13,717 nt of DNA from Sandaracinaceae bacterium (GCA_017881145.1 JADGRG010000325.1:1-13717), one strand, 5' to 3'. Shown: positions 1 through 8,921, counted from the stretch's first letter. The notes: generated from the sequence alone by a model not told the origin. Program-made: numbers and translations.

Positions 1-54
1 CTGCGTCCCGGAACGAAGACTTTCGGACCACGGTGTCCAGTTTGGAGAATCACG

Positions 55-1473
<1,419 letters not shown>

Positions 1474-1584
1474 AGAGCGACCGAGAAACGGCTCATAGCG
1501 GCTTACGGCCTTGCCACCTGAGTAGCGCCCTTCGCTGGTTGCGGGCGCGCTCGCTCCGAGTTGGTTCTCGACTACTCCTCGGCT

Positions 1585-1606
1585 TCACCTGCGTGCACAC
1601 AGGTGA
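1585..1606. promoter_or_regulatory. 22-bp dyad, possible activator-binding site
   Basis: Arms TCACCTG (1585-1591) and CAGGTGA (1600-1606) flank a central GTGCAC palindrome (1593-1598). The whole dyad is symmetric except for one base pair (C1592/A1599). Its centre is about 260 bp upstream of the predicted flgB transcription start. It could be an operator or enhancer site, or a stem-loop in a transcript running out of the activator gene. No T-run follows. The binding protein is unknown. Confidence 0.4.
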
Positions 1607-1719
1607 GTGCGCTGGCGACTGAAGCTGCCGGTGTGGAGTGATCTCCGCTGTGGGACCCGCGCGACGGCGGTGCAGCTCTGGCCGCGACTGCGTCCGACGT
1701 TTCCGGATCCGGCGGGCTT

Positions 1720-1758
1720 CTGCCGATCGCGTCAAGAGCTTGGCGCGATCGTCGGCAG
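1720..1758. promoter_or_regulatory. Interrupted inverted repeat, candidate enhancer (UAS)
   Basis: The left arm CTGCCGATCGCG (1720-1731) matches the reverse complement of the right arm at 1744-1758 apart from a 3-base insertion in the right arm. The element spans about -135 to -97 relative to the predicted sigma-54 start, a usual distance for NtrC-family activator sites. A related sequence lies at a similar distance before fliL (11038-11051). Enhancer function is inferred. Confidence 0.35.
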
Positions 1759-1828
1759 CGGGTCACCCGGGCCTGCTCGGCGCTCGTGTGACGGCGAGAA
1801 AACCCACGCTTTGTCGCGAGAACCCGCA

Positions 1829-1844
1829 TGGCACGTGGCTTGCT
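1829..1844 (+). promoter_or_regulatory. Sigma-54 promoter of the flgB operon
   Basis: The sequence TGGCACG-TGGC-TTGCT matches every base of the core sigma-54 consensus TGGCACG-N4-TTGCW. The -24 GG is at 1830-1831 and the -12 GC at 1842-1843. With the usual distance of about 12 bp, transcription should start near 1855, only about 3 bases before the flgB ATG at 1858. The alternative in-frame ATG at 1828 overlaps the -24 box and would not be on the transcript, which settles the flgB start. Confidence 0.85.
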
Positions 1845-1857
1845 CCTGTGCTTGTCC

Positions 1858-2253
1858 ATGTCGCAGATCTTCAATGTCGGCAGTCTGCAGCGTGCGCTCG
1901 ACTATCACGCCGAACGTCACAACGTCGTCGCTTCGAACATCGCGAACGCCAACACACCAGGCTTCAGGCCGCTCGAGCTGCTGCGGGTGGATGCACCGGG
2001 GGCCCAGGGCTCGCTGCCACTGACTCGCACCGAGGGTGCTCACCTGGTGCCGGCAGAGGATCCCGGAAGTTACGGGATGAAGGTCTCACCCGACGAGAGC
2101 AGCGTCGGCGGGCTCGACGGCAACTCGGTGAGCATCGAGCGCGAGATGTCGAAGTTGCAGGCTAACGACTTGCGTTACCAGGGCGCGGCCAAGTTGGTGA
2201 CGCGCCAACTTGCCATGCTGCGCTATGCGGCAAGCGACGCCAGCGGCGGCTGA
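1858..2253 (+). CDS. flgB: Flagellar proximal rod protein FlgB
   Basis: 131 residues, a usual length for FlgB, which forms the rod next to the MS-ring. The N-terminal half has the rod/hook signature NIANANTPGF (27-36) after a helix of the form ALDYHAERHNVVAS. The C-terminal half has the family's second signature, DGNSVSIEREMSKLQ and the following helix to LAMLR. An in-frame ATG ten codons earlier (1828) is rejected because it lies in the sigma-54 -24 box and would add residues the family does not have. No Shine-Dalgarno sequence precedes 1858; the upstream bases are pyrimidine-rich, and the predicted transcript starts about 3 bases before the ATG. This is the first gene of the long operon, 11 bases before flgC. 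Confidence 0.93.
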   Translation: MSQIFNVGSLQRALDYHAERHNVVASNIANANTPGFRPLELLRVDAPGAQGSLPLTRTEGAHLVPAEDPGSYGMKVSPDESSVGGLDGNSVSIEREMSKLQANDLRYQGAAKLVTRQLAMLRYAASDASGG

Positions 2254-2264
2254 GGAGCAACACC

Positions 2265-2702
2265 ATGAACCTATTTACCGCAATGGAAGTGTCTGCCTCG
2301 GGCTTGAGCGCCGAGCGCGTGCGCATGAACACGCTCGCCTCGAACCTCGCCAACGCTCGCACCACGCGCACCGCGGCCGGAGGACCCTACAAGCGCCTCG
2401 ACCCTGTGTTCCAGGCGGTGCCTCTCGAACCACGCCTGCGGGAGCTCGGGGCCACGCGCACGCCGAGTGGTGTGTACGCGGTCCAGGTGCCGATGATTCG
2501 GCAGGACAACGGGGCTCCACAGCTCATGTACGACCCACACCATCCCGATGCGGATGCCAGCGGCTTTGTCGCTCTGCCAAACGTGAATGTCGTCGAGGAG
2601 ATGGTGAATCTGATCACGGCGTCGCGCTCTTACGAAGCCGGTGTGACTGTCATGCAAACCCTCAAGGGCATGGCGCAATCCGCGCTCAGCATCGGAGCTT
2701 GA
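2265..2702 (+). CDS. flgC: Flagellar proximal rod protein FlgC
   Basis: 145 residues, full length for FlgC, a rod subunit exported by the flagellar type III system. The N-terminus carries the rod-protein signature NLANARTTRT (27-36), with Arg where most homologues have Asn, followed by GGPYKRLDPVF. The C-terminal helix NVNVVEEMVNLITASRSYEA is the classic FlgC ending. The ATG has GAGGAG about 10 bases upstream. The stop is a tandem TGA-TAG directly before the fliE ATG at 2706. The flgB-flgC-fliE order is the conserved rod and MS-ring adaptor module. Confidence 0.96.
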   Translation: MNLFTAMEVSASGLSAERVRMNTLASNLANARTTRTAAGGPYKRLDPVFQAVPLEPRLRELGATRTPSGVYAVQVPMIRQDNGAPQLMYDPHHPDADASGFVALPNVNVVEEMVNLITASRSYEAGVTVMQTLKGMAQSALSIGA

Positions 2703-2705
2703 TAG

Positions 2706-3023
2706 ATGACTGCTCCCATCGGCTATCCAGACAAGTTCGGTGCGTTGCTAGGGACGGAGCGCGCAGAGCGCCCGCTGATCGCTCCCAAGGGCGAAGCCAC
2801 CGGGCCCAGTTTTGCCGAGCAGGTTCACGACTTCGTTTCGGAGCTGAACGCCACCCAGAAGACGGCGGCGGTCAAGTCAGAGGACTTCGCATCGGGCAAG
2901 TCGAACGATATCCACGGAACCATGATTGCCGTTGAGCAGGCGGATATCTCGCTGCGTTTGATGGCGAATGTACGCAACAAGATGATCGACATGTATCGCG
3001 AAGTCATGCGCATGGGAGCTTAG
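2706..3023 (+). CDS. fliE: Flagellar hook-basal body complex protein FliE
   Basis: 105 residues, the normal size of FliE, which connects the MS-ring to the rod and is among the first substrates exported. The C-terminal half has the family signature: a DIHGTMIAVEQADISLRLM segment (about 68-86) then VRNKMIDMYREVMRM, close to the usual 'A..K......LRNK...AYQEIMRM' pattern. Its GGAG Shine-Dalgarno lies within the last codons of flgC. Only one base separates its stop from the fliF start. Confidence 0.95.
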   Translation: MTAPIGYPDKFGALLGTERAERPLIAPKGEATGPSFAEQVHDFVSELNATQKTAAVKSEDFASGKSNDIHGTMIAVEQADISLRLMANVRNKMIDMYREVMRMGA

Positions 3024-3024
3024 T

Positions 3025-4668
3025 TTGGGAGAGCTGCAGAAACGTCTCGTAGCCCTCAAGGCCCAGTGGAACGCTCTCGGGCTCTGGGCTCGAGTCGGGG
3101 TGCTCGCGCTTCTGACGGTCGTGTTCGGCGCGATCGGGTGGAGCTCCTTCGGCGACACCTCGCCGCGCAAGGTGGTGCTCTTCTCGAACCTGGGTGAAGA
3201 CGATGCAGCTCACATCGTGGCGCGCTTGCGCACGGCTAACATTCCTTACGAGCTCGGCGAATCGGGCACCACGGTGCTCGTCCCGGAGAAGCAGGTTCAC
3301 GAGACGCGGCTGATGCTGGCGAGCGAGGGTTTGCCCAATGGAGGCGGAGTCGGCTTCGAGGTCTTCGACGAACAGCGCTTCGGGGAGAGCGAATTCTCGG
3401 AGCAGGTGAAATACCACCGTGCGCTCGAAGGCGAGTTGGCCCGCACCATCTCTCACCTCTCGGGTGTCAAGCGCGCGCGCGTGCACTTGGTGCTGCCGAC
3501 GCGCTCACTCTTCGCTTCGGCCGAGCAAGGTGCAAGTGCATCGATCGTCGTGCACTTGGTGCCAGGTTGGAAGATGCGCGAGGACCAGGTCAAAGGCATT
3601 GTGCATCTGGTGGCGGCCAGCGTGCGCGGCCTCGACACCGAGCACGTGACGCTGGTCGATGGCGATGGCAAACGGCTCGGTGGTGGCTCGGACAGCGAAG
3701 GCGAGCAAGCCAGTGACGCCGACGGCTTCCGGCGCGAGGTGGAGAAGAGCAAAGAACGCGCTGCCCAGCAACTCTTGGACACCACGCTCGGCGTAGGCAA
3801 GAGCATCGTTCGGGTGTCGGCGCTGCTGAACTTCACGCGCGAAGAAGTGACCGAGGAACGTTACGACAAGGAGGCGGTCGCCCCGCGCTCGTTCCAGATC
3901 TCCGACGAACGCGATGGCGCAAACGGCAAGACCGTGTCCGGTGTGCCCGGTTCGCCTTCGAACCTGCCAGGCGGCCAGGCTTCGACAGCGGCTGACTTGG
4001 GCGGCGGTGGGGTCACGCGACACAGCGAAACGCGCAACTTCGAAGTCAGCAAGGTGTTGCGTCGAGCCGTCGAGCCAGTCGGTCGTGTGACCGGGTTGCA
4101 GGTAGCGGTCGTGGTCGACGGTAAGTGGAGTGGCGTCGGCGCGAAGCGCAAGTTCGACACGCGCCCCAAAGACGAGATCGACCGCATTTCCCACATCGTG
4201 GCCAGCGCTGTGGGTCTGGACGAGAAGCGCGGCGACAAGCTGGTCGTGGAGTGCGTGCCTTTCGTCGCGGCAGCCTCCGACGTGATCACCGAGTCCGCGT
4301 TCGAGCGCGTGATCGGTCCATACACGAAGTACGCGAGCACGCTGCTCTACGTGCTGGCTGCGATCGCACTCTTGCTGGTGATACGCAGGATGCTCGGCCG
4401 CATCAACTTCGCCATCCCAGGGAGCGCTGGTGGGCATCCGTTGATCCAATCCGGCGCGGCGCAGGCGCTTGCCGGTAACAGCTCACAAGCCGACACGCTG
4501 ATGAGCGCGCGGGAGGTCTTGAAGATTCCGGAGCGAGCGCTGGCTGCCGGTGCCGCGCGCGACGATACCTTGGAGCAGGTGCGGCTCTTGGCATCGGAGC
4601 TGGCATCGCACGAGCCGGAAGCGGCAGCGCGCGTGATTCGCGGCTGGCTCGCCGAGGGTGAGAAATGA
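3025..4668 (+). CDS. fliF: Flagellar MS-ring protein FliF
   Basis: 547 residues, standard for FliF, which forms the inner-membrane ring on which rod, C-ring and export gate assemble. There are two membrane segments, about 23-41 and 437-456, on either side of a periplasmic part. The ring-building motifs start at PRKVVLFSNLGEDDAAHIVARL (47-68). The conserved TRNFEVSKVLRRAVEPVGRV segment (331-354) follows the low-complexity Gly/Ser-rich loop near 295-330. The cytoplasmic tail ending near EPEAAARVIRGWL is the FliG-binding part. The start is a TTG at 3025 with GGGAG (3013-3017) inside the end of fliE. No ATG near the family's N-terminus fits better. The gene overlaps fliG by 4 bases (ATGA). Confidence 0.96.
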   Translation: MGELQKRLVALKAQWNALGLWARVGVLALLTVVFGAIGWSSFGDTSPRKVVLFSNLGEDDAAHIVARLRTANIPYELGESGTTVLVPEKQVHETRLMLASEGLPNGGGVGFEVFDEQRFGESEFSEQVKYHRALEGELARTISHLSGVKRARVHLVLPTRSLFASAEQGASASIVVHLVPGWKMREDQVKGIVHLVAASVRGLDTEHVTLVDGDGKRLGGGSDSEGEQASDADGFRREVEKSKERAAQQLLDTTLGVGKSIVRVSALLNFTREEVTEERYDKEAVAPRSFQISDERDGANGKTVSGVPGSPSNLPGGQASTAADLGGGGVTRHSETRNFEVSKVLRRAVEPVGRVTGLQVAVVVDGKWSGVGAKRKFDTRPKDEIDRISHIVASAVGLDEKRGDKLVVECVPFVAAASDVITESAFERVIGPYTKYASTLLYVLAAIALLLVIRRMLGRINFAIPGSAGGHPLIQSGAAQALAGNSSQADTLMSAREVLKIPERALAAGAARDDTLEQVRLLASELASHEPEAAARVIRGWLAEGEK

Positions 4669-5711
4669 GCGCGCTGGCTCCTAAGGCGGCCACCCAGCTC
4701 GCGGTGGCTGAGCATGCGCAGCGTCTGCGCGGATCCGAGAAGGGATTGCTCTTCCTGGTCAGCCTCGAAGAAGGCGTCGCGACCAAGATCCTGAAGTGCC
4801 TCTCGGCTGACGAGGTCAAGACGCTGCGCTCGGCATCTGATGGCCTACGCGAGATCGATCCATCCGCGCTGGCGTCCGTGCATGTGGAGTTTGCGCAGCT
4901 GATGGAGCGCGGCGTGCCTACCAGCCTGCGCGGCAGCAGCGCTTACCTGCGGCGCTTGGTCGGTCAGGCGCTCGGCGAAGGCAAAGCCTCCGAGCTCTGG
5001 ACAGAAGTGAAGGACAGCGGCGGCGCGGTGCAACAGCTCGCTTCACTCGACTTGCCGACGATTCTCGGCATCATCGAACGCGAGCATCCGCAGACCATCG
5101 CGGTGATCATGTCGCAGATTGCGCCCGCTCGCGCCGCGGAGATCCTGGGCAAGATGAGTCCGGAGCGGCAGGCCCAGGTGGTCGTCCGTCTGGCGCAGCT
5201 CGAAAGCGTTCCGAGCTCCGTCATCGAGGAGATCGAAAGGCAATTCGCGACCGAGATCGAGGCACTGGCCAGCGGTTCACGTCAGCCCATCGATGGAATC
5301 AAGGCGGCTGGCGGTCTGCTCAAGCGCATGCAGGGCGAGCGCTCCGAAGCGTTGATCGAGGAGCTGACCTCGCTCGATGGGGATCTTGCCGAAAAGCTGA
5401 AGAAGGCGCTCTTCACCTTCGAGGATCTGGTCCGCATCGACGGCAAGGGCATGCAGGCCCTGCTCAAGGAAGTTTCGAGCGAGACCCTGGTCCTGGCGCT
5501 CAAGACGGCCAGCGATGAGATGCGCGAAAAGATCTTCGGCAGTGTTTCGTCGCGCGCCGCTGGTTTGATCCGCGAGGAGCTTGAGCTGCTCGGGCCGACG
5601 CGCCTGCAGGACGTGGAGCAGGCCCACGCGACCATCGTGGAAGAAGCGCTGCGCCTGGAGCGCGACGGTCGCATCCAGATAGCGCGCGAAGGCGGAGGCG
5701 ACTATGTCTGA
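4665..5711 (+). CDS. fliG: Flagellar motor switch protein FliG
   Basis: 348 residues, the usual size. FliG sits between the MS-ring and the C-ring and takes torque from the stator. The middle domain holds the EHPQT motif (140-144) used to bind FliM. The C-terminal torque domain keeps the charged residues R297 and E304/E305, at the spacing of R281 and D288/D289 of E. coli FliG, in a segment reading SSRAAGLIREELELLGPTRL. The ATG overlaps the fliF stop, and the 3' end overlaps fliH by 8 bases, so translation is probably coupled across three genes. The N-terminal domain (about 20-110) is the FliF-binding part and is more diverged. Confidence 0.96.
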   Translation: MSALAPKAATQLAVAEHAQRLRGSEKGLLFLVSLEEGVATKILKCLSADEVKTLRSASDGLREIDPSALASVHVEFAQLMERGVPTSLRGSSAYLRRLVGQALGEGKASELWTEVKDSGGAVQQLASLDLPTILGIIEREHPQTIAVIMSQIAPARAAEILGKMSPERQAQVVVRLAQLESVPSSVIEEIERQFATEIEALASGSRQPIDGIKAAGGLLKRMQGERSEALIEELTSLDGDLAEKLKKALFTFEDLVRIDGKGMQALLKEVSSETLVLALKTASDEMREKIFGSVSSRAAGLIREELELLGPTRLQDVEQAHATIVEEALRLERDGRIQIAREGGGDYV

Positions 5712-6495
5712 GCCGCGCCGCCACATCTTCCCCACCATCGCAGGTGGCGTCGAGCCACCACCCTGGATGCGCGGCAAACGCAGCCCCGATGTGGAGGCAG
5801 AGTCGCTCGTGGATCGCCTGCAAGGCGGCGGCGCGCATGCCGGGCGGCCGCGCGAACACAAGCACCGCGACAGCATGCTACCGCCTCCGGGGTCGGTGGC
5901 CGACACGCGCATCCACCCGGATGACTTGCATGCAGGTCTCGCTGGCGACGTCACTCCCAGCTCGCGTTTCCCCCCGCCACCCAGCCTCGGTGCGCTGGTG
6001 CCCGGTGGGCGTTCCAATCCTCCGCCCGCCAACGACGTCGCGAGCGAACACCTCGATGAGCGCATCAAAGCGTTCGCCGACGCGGCGGTCGAGCTCGCCA
6101 TCGCACGATCCAGCACGCTGGAGGCGGTCGAAGGTCAGCTCCTCGATCTCTCGCTCGAGATCGCCAAGGCGGTGATCGAACGAGAGGTGGAGTTTGCGCC
6201 CGAGCTGCACTCCGTCCTGGTGCGTGCCGCGCTCAAGGCGCTAGGCGATACCACGCGCATCACACTGCGCACCTCCGAGGAGGCGTTCGTCGCGATCACC
6301 AAGGTGTTCGGTGGTGAGTCAGTCGACGTTCGTGGCGTGCACGTGCAGATCATCGCTGACGCGAGCTTGCCGGGACTTGGTTGCATCGTCGACGGCGAGC
6401 ACGTCCGGGTCGACGCCACGGTGGCAGAGCGCCTGCGCACCGTCCGGCGCGCCTTCGAAGATGAACGTCGGCGGAAAGTCGAGAGTAACGAATGA
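5704..6495 (+). CDS. fliH: Flagellar assembly protein FliH
   Basis: 263 residues. FliH dimers hold the FliI ATPase and dock it to the C-ring and export gate. The first 110 residues are rich in Pro, Gly and Arg and probably disordered, with a single Trp (W21) that could play the part of the conserved N-terminal Trp residues of other FliH proteins. A helical stalk follows (about 115-165). The C-terminal globular domain has the family pattern ending in ADASLPGLGCIVDGEHVRVD (218-237), comparable to the 'D..l..GgC.vet..g.iDa' motif. The ATG lies inside the 3' end of fliG, and the stop overlaps fliI (ATGA). The N-terminal region is poorly conserved and cannot be matched by eye. Confidence 0.88.
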   Translation: MSEPRRHIFPTIAGGVEPPPWMRGKRSPDVEAESLVDRLQGGGAHAGRPREHKHRDSMLPPPGSVADTRIHPDDLHAGLAGDVTPSSRFPPPPSLGALVPGGRSNPPPANDVASEHLDERIKAFADAAVELAIARSSTLEAVEGQLLDLSLEIAKAVIEREVEFAPELHSVLVRAALKALGDTTRITLRTSEEAFVAITKVFGGESVDVRGVHVQIIADASLPGLGCIVDGEHVRVDATVAERLRTVRRAFEDERRRKVESNE

Positions 6496-7820
6496 ACGCC
6501 TCGATCGATCTCAGCCGCTATTCGAGCCTGGCGCGCGCTGCTGCGACCCCCGCCGTGGAAGGTCGCCTCTTGGAGGCTGTCGGCCTGGTGCTCGAAGCTG
6601 GCGGCTGTCGCGCGTCGATCGGCGACATCTACCAGATCCGTTCGCCCGGCGGCACGTTGCCGATCGAAGCGGAAGTGGTCGGGCTTCGCAAGGATCGCAC
6701 GCTGCTGATGCCCCTCGGAGAAACGCACGGCCTCGAGCTCGGGTCACCATTACGTAAGGTTGGACAGTCAGCCTATGTACCGGTCGGCCGCTCACTGCTC
6801 GGGCGCGTGGTCGACGGTCTGGGCCGCCCGCTCGATGGGCGTGAAACGCCGCGTCCCGATGCCGAGCGCCCATTGCACGGTGTGCCACGAAACCCCTTGC
6901 GGCGGCGCCCCATCGAAGAACCCTTCTTCGTCGGAGTGCGTTCCATCGACGGCTTGCTCACGCTCGGCGAAGGCCAGCGCGTCGGCATCTTCGCAGGTGG
7001 TGGTGTCGGCAAGAGCTCGCTACTTGGCATGCTGGTGCGCAGCGCGCGCATGGACGTGGCCGTGGTTGCCCTCATCGGCGAGCGCGGTCGCGAGGTCGAA
7101 GACTTCGTGCACCGCACGCTCGGTACCGAAGGGCTCGCCCGTTCCGTGGTGGTGGCGGCCACCAGTGCAGATCCGCCGTTGGTGCGCGCGCGCGGCGCTG
7201 CCTACGCGACCGCCATCGCAGAGTACTTTCGCACCCAGGGGCTCCGCGTGCTCTTGGTCATGGACAGCCTGACTCGCTATGCGATGGCACTGCGCGAAGT
7301 TGGCCTCGCGGTCGGCGAGCCAGCAGCCACCAAGGGTTACACCCCGACTGTCTTTGCTGCGTTGCCACGCCTCTTGGAGCGCGCCGGCACCTGCGCCGGA
7401 CCCGGCTCGATCACCGGTGTCTACACGGTCTTGGTCGAGGGCGACGACCTATCGGACCCGATCGCGGATGCGGTGCGAGCGATCCTGGATGGGCACATCG
7501 TGCTCTCGCGCAGCCTGGCCGAGCGCGGACATTTTCCGGCGGTGGATGTGCCGCGCTCCGTGTCGCGCGTCATGAACGACGTGGTGTCTCCGCAACGCAT
7601 GGGGCAGGCACAGAACGCGCGTGAGCTCTTGTCGGCGCACCGCGAGGTCGAGGACCTGCTCTCGATCGGCGCGTACAAGCGCGGCTCGGTTCCGCGCCTC
7701 GACGACGCGCTGGCCCGTATGCCCATGCTCGAAGCTTTCCTGCGCCAGCGCTTCGATGAAGTGACGAGTCCGGAGCAAACAGAGAATCAGCTTCGCGCGA
7801 TCTGGGAGGATCCGAAATGA
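6492..7820 (+). CDS. fliI: Flagellum-specific export ATPase FliI
   Basis: 442 residues, full length. FliI is a hexameric ATPase related to the F1 beta subunit; it works with FliH and FliJ to feed substrates to the flagellar type III gate. Visible motifs are Walker A AGGGVGKSS (168-176), the catalytic glutamate E197 in LIGERGREVEDF, Walker B LRVLLVMDSLTRYA (251-264, D258), then GEPAATKGYTP (275-285) and the C-terminal ATPase signature DLSDPIADAVRAILDGHIVLSR. The N-terminal beta-barrel region (about 20-95) is of the FliI type. The ATG overlaps the fliH stop. The 3' end opens a 7-codon ORF that leads to fliJ. Confidence 0.97.
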   Translation: MNASIDLSRYSSLARAAATPAVEGRLLEAVGLVLEAGGCRASIGDIYQIRSPGGTLPIEAEVVGLRKDRTLLMPLGETHGLELGSPLRKVGQSAYVPVGRSLLGRVVDGLGRPLDGRETPRPDAERPLHGVPRNPLRRRPIEEPFFVGVRSIDGLLTLGEGQRVGIFAGGGVGKSSLLGMLVRSARMDVAVVALIGERGREVEDFVHRTLGTEGLARSVVVAATSADPPLVRARGAAYATAIAEYFRTQGLRVLLVMDSLTRYAMALREVGLAVGEPAATKGYTPTVFAALPRLLERAGTCAGPGSITGVYTVLVEGDDLSDPIADAVRAILDGHIVLSRSLAERGHFPAVDVPRSVSRVMNDVVSPQRMGQAQNARELLSAHREVEDLLSIGAYKRGSVPRLDDALARMPMLEAFLRQRFDEVTSPEQTENQLRAIWEDPK

Positions 7821-7840
7821 CCTCTGAGGTGAGCTCATGA
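7817..7840 (+). other. Seven-codon minicistron bridging fliI and fliJ
   Basis: An ATG overlapping the fliI stop (ATGA, 7817-7820) opens a frame of seven codons, MTSEVSS. Its TGA overlaps the fliJ ATG in another ATGA (7837-7840). GAGGTGAG just before the fliJ start could serve as its Shine-Dalgarno. A chain of two 4-base overlaps could pass terminating ribosomes from fliI to fliJ. A product of this length is unlikely to function, and it may be chance. Confidence 0.25.
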
Positions 7841-8265
7841 GTCCCAAGTCACTCTCGCGAATCCTGCTCGTAAAGGAGCGCTTGCGTCAGTGGAAGCGCG
7901 CCGAGTTGGCGGCGGCGAGCGTCTTGGTCGAGCGAGCGGAAGAACATGTCGCTGCGCAAGATGAGCTCTCCAAGCGCGTGACCGCAGCGGTGACTCAGCC
8001 GAGTGAGCTGAGCGGCGAGGAGCTGGCGATGCGCGCGCAGACCATGGCGCGCGCCCACCGAGACCTGAAGAAGGCGCGCGCAAGCCTCGAGGAACGGCAC
8101 CAAGAACGAGAGACCCAACGAGACGAAGTCGCCGTAGCTAGCCGCGATGTGCGCGTGCTCGAAACACTGCGACAGCGGATGCAGAGCGAAGAAGATCGAG
8201 TCGAGCGTACCCGAGAGCAGGGTGAGCTCGACGACATCTCGGCCCACCGAGGGAAGAAGTCGTGA
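7837..8265 (+). CDS. fliJ: Flagellar export chaperone FliJ
   Basis: 142 residues, the normal FliJ length. The protein is almost wholly charged helix with heptad-like spacing, as expected for the antiparallel coiled coil that inserts into the FliI hexamer and contacts FlhA. Like other FliJ proteins it has a basic N-terminal helix (SRILLVKERLRQWKRAEL) and a C-terminal ELDDISAHR segment similar to the 'E.K.LDE.a..r' ending. Sequence conservation in this family is weak, so the call rests on size, coiled-coil character and its place between fliI and fliK. It has GAGGTGAG upstream of the ATG and a GTGA overlap with the next gene. Confidence 0.85.
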   Translation: MSPKSLSRILLVKERLRQWKRAELAAASVLVERAEEHVAAQDELSKRVTAAVTQPSELSGEELAMRAQTMARAHRDLKKARASLEERHQERETQRDEVAVASRDVRVLETLRQRMQSEEDRVERTREQGELDDISAHRGKKS

Positions 8266-8921
8266 AGCTGGAAACCAAGTTACCGACCGAGATGCTCGAG
8301 CCCAGCGTCAAGCCGGAGCCGACCAGGGTGCTGAGCCAGGTGCTGAGCGCATCTCGCGAGATCTGGGCGGTCGAGTTCTCTCCGCTTTTGCCTTCGCGAA
8401 GCCAGCTCGGTGCAGAAGGTGGCCACCGAAGCCGCGCTCTGGCGGAAGATTCCGTGACAGCGCCCGAGCGGGCGGGCCTTTCGCCAGGCTCGCAAGGACG
8501 AGTGATGCTCGTCGCGCATATCGTGGCGATGCAGGTTTCGGAGATCGGAGCCGCACGCCGGACTCCACTGGACGGTGCGCCCGGCTCAGCTCCCAGGCGC
8601 GTCACGCAGGAGCCACTGGTGATCCAGATGCAGGCTCTGAGCGAGCACGACGGCAACGCGTCGCTGCAGCTTGGGCATCCGGAGCTCGGTTCGATGGTCA
8701 TCGAGATCGAGCTGCGCCACGGCGGGGTCGAGGTCCGCATCGTCGTGGGCAACACGCAGGCCCTGGACACATTGCGAGCAGGCGAGCAGGGGCTGCGCGC
8801 CAACGTGGCGGCACACGGCGTCGAGCTGAAGAAGCTGACCATCAACATCGCCCGACGGCAGCGCAAGCAGAAGCGCCGCTCTCAGGCACGGCAAGACCGC
8901 GGACAGCGAGAGGAAATCTGA
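8262..8921 (+). CDS. fliK: Flagellar hook-length control protein FliK (short form)
   Basis: 219 residues. The C-terminal domain (about 120-196) matches the FliK hook-length control domain: LQLGHPELGSMVIEIELRHG (136-155), then VEVRIVVGNTQALDTLRAG and LRANVAAHGVELKKLTI, which follow the 'L.P..LG.v.v.l....v.v.f......r..L......L...L...G' pattern of the specificity-switch domain that contacts FlhB. A strongly basic tail (198-216) follows. The N-terminal part, which acts as a ruler in Salmonella FliK (405 residues), is only about 120 residues here and not recognisable. The GTG start overlaps the fliJ stop (GTGA), with GGGAAG 5 bases upstream. The place between fliJ and flgD is the usual fliK position. 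Confidence 0.85.
   Translation: MKLETKLPTEMLEPSVKPEPTRVLSQVLSASREIWAVEFSPLLPSRSQLGAEGGHRSRALAEDSVTAPERAGLSPGSQGRVMLVAHIVAMQVSEIGAARRTPLDGAPGSAPRRVTQEPLVIQMQALSEHDGNASLQLGHPELGSMVIEIELRHGGVEVRIVVGNTQALDTLRAGEQGLRANVAAHGVELKKLTINIARRQRKQKRRSQARQDRGQREEI

Larger units (their letters stand above)
1474..1857. other. Intergenic regulatory region between the activator gene and flgB
   Basis: This 384-base stretch has no convincing coding sequence. The open frames crossing it on both strands show no recognisable protein and look like GC-rich shadow frames. It contains a near-perfect dyad (1585-1606), a second large inverted repeat (1720-1758), an 11-bp dyad with arms CGGGT/ACCCG (1759-1769) and the sigma-54 promoter of flgB. 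A 6-bp inverted repeat, GCGCCC (1525-1530) with GGGCGC (1543-1548), follows the activator gene, but no T-run follows it, so no intrinsic terminator is called. The stretch fits an enhancer region for a sigma-54 activator. Confidence 0.6.

Noticed and set aside
1525..1548. Inverted repeat GCGCCC/GGGCGC as terminator of the activator gene
   Set aside because: Only 6 bp with a 12-base loop and no T-run after it; too weak to call.
1828..1857. Upstream in-frame ATG for flgB (ten extra residues)
   Set aside because: It overlaps the sigma-54 -24 box, so it would not be transcribed from that promoter, and the extension does not match the FlgB family start.
1572..1874. Open frames on both strands in and around the 1474-1857 gap
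   Set aside because: Compositionally Arg/Ser-rich, no recognisable motifs; they cross the inverted repeats and the sigma-54 promoter, and the + strand ones run into flgB in the wrong frame.
3505..4449. 314-codon open frame on the - strand opposite fliF
   Set aside because: Shadow of fliF; no family signature, no Shine-Dalgarno of note, and the sense frame is a complete FliF.
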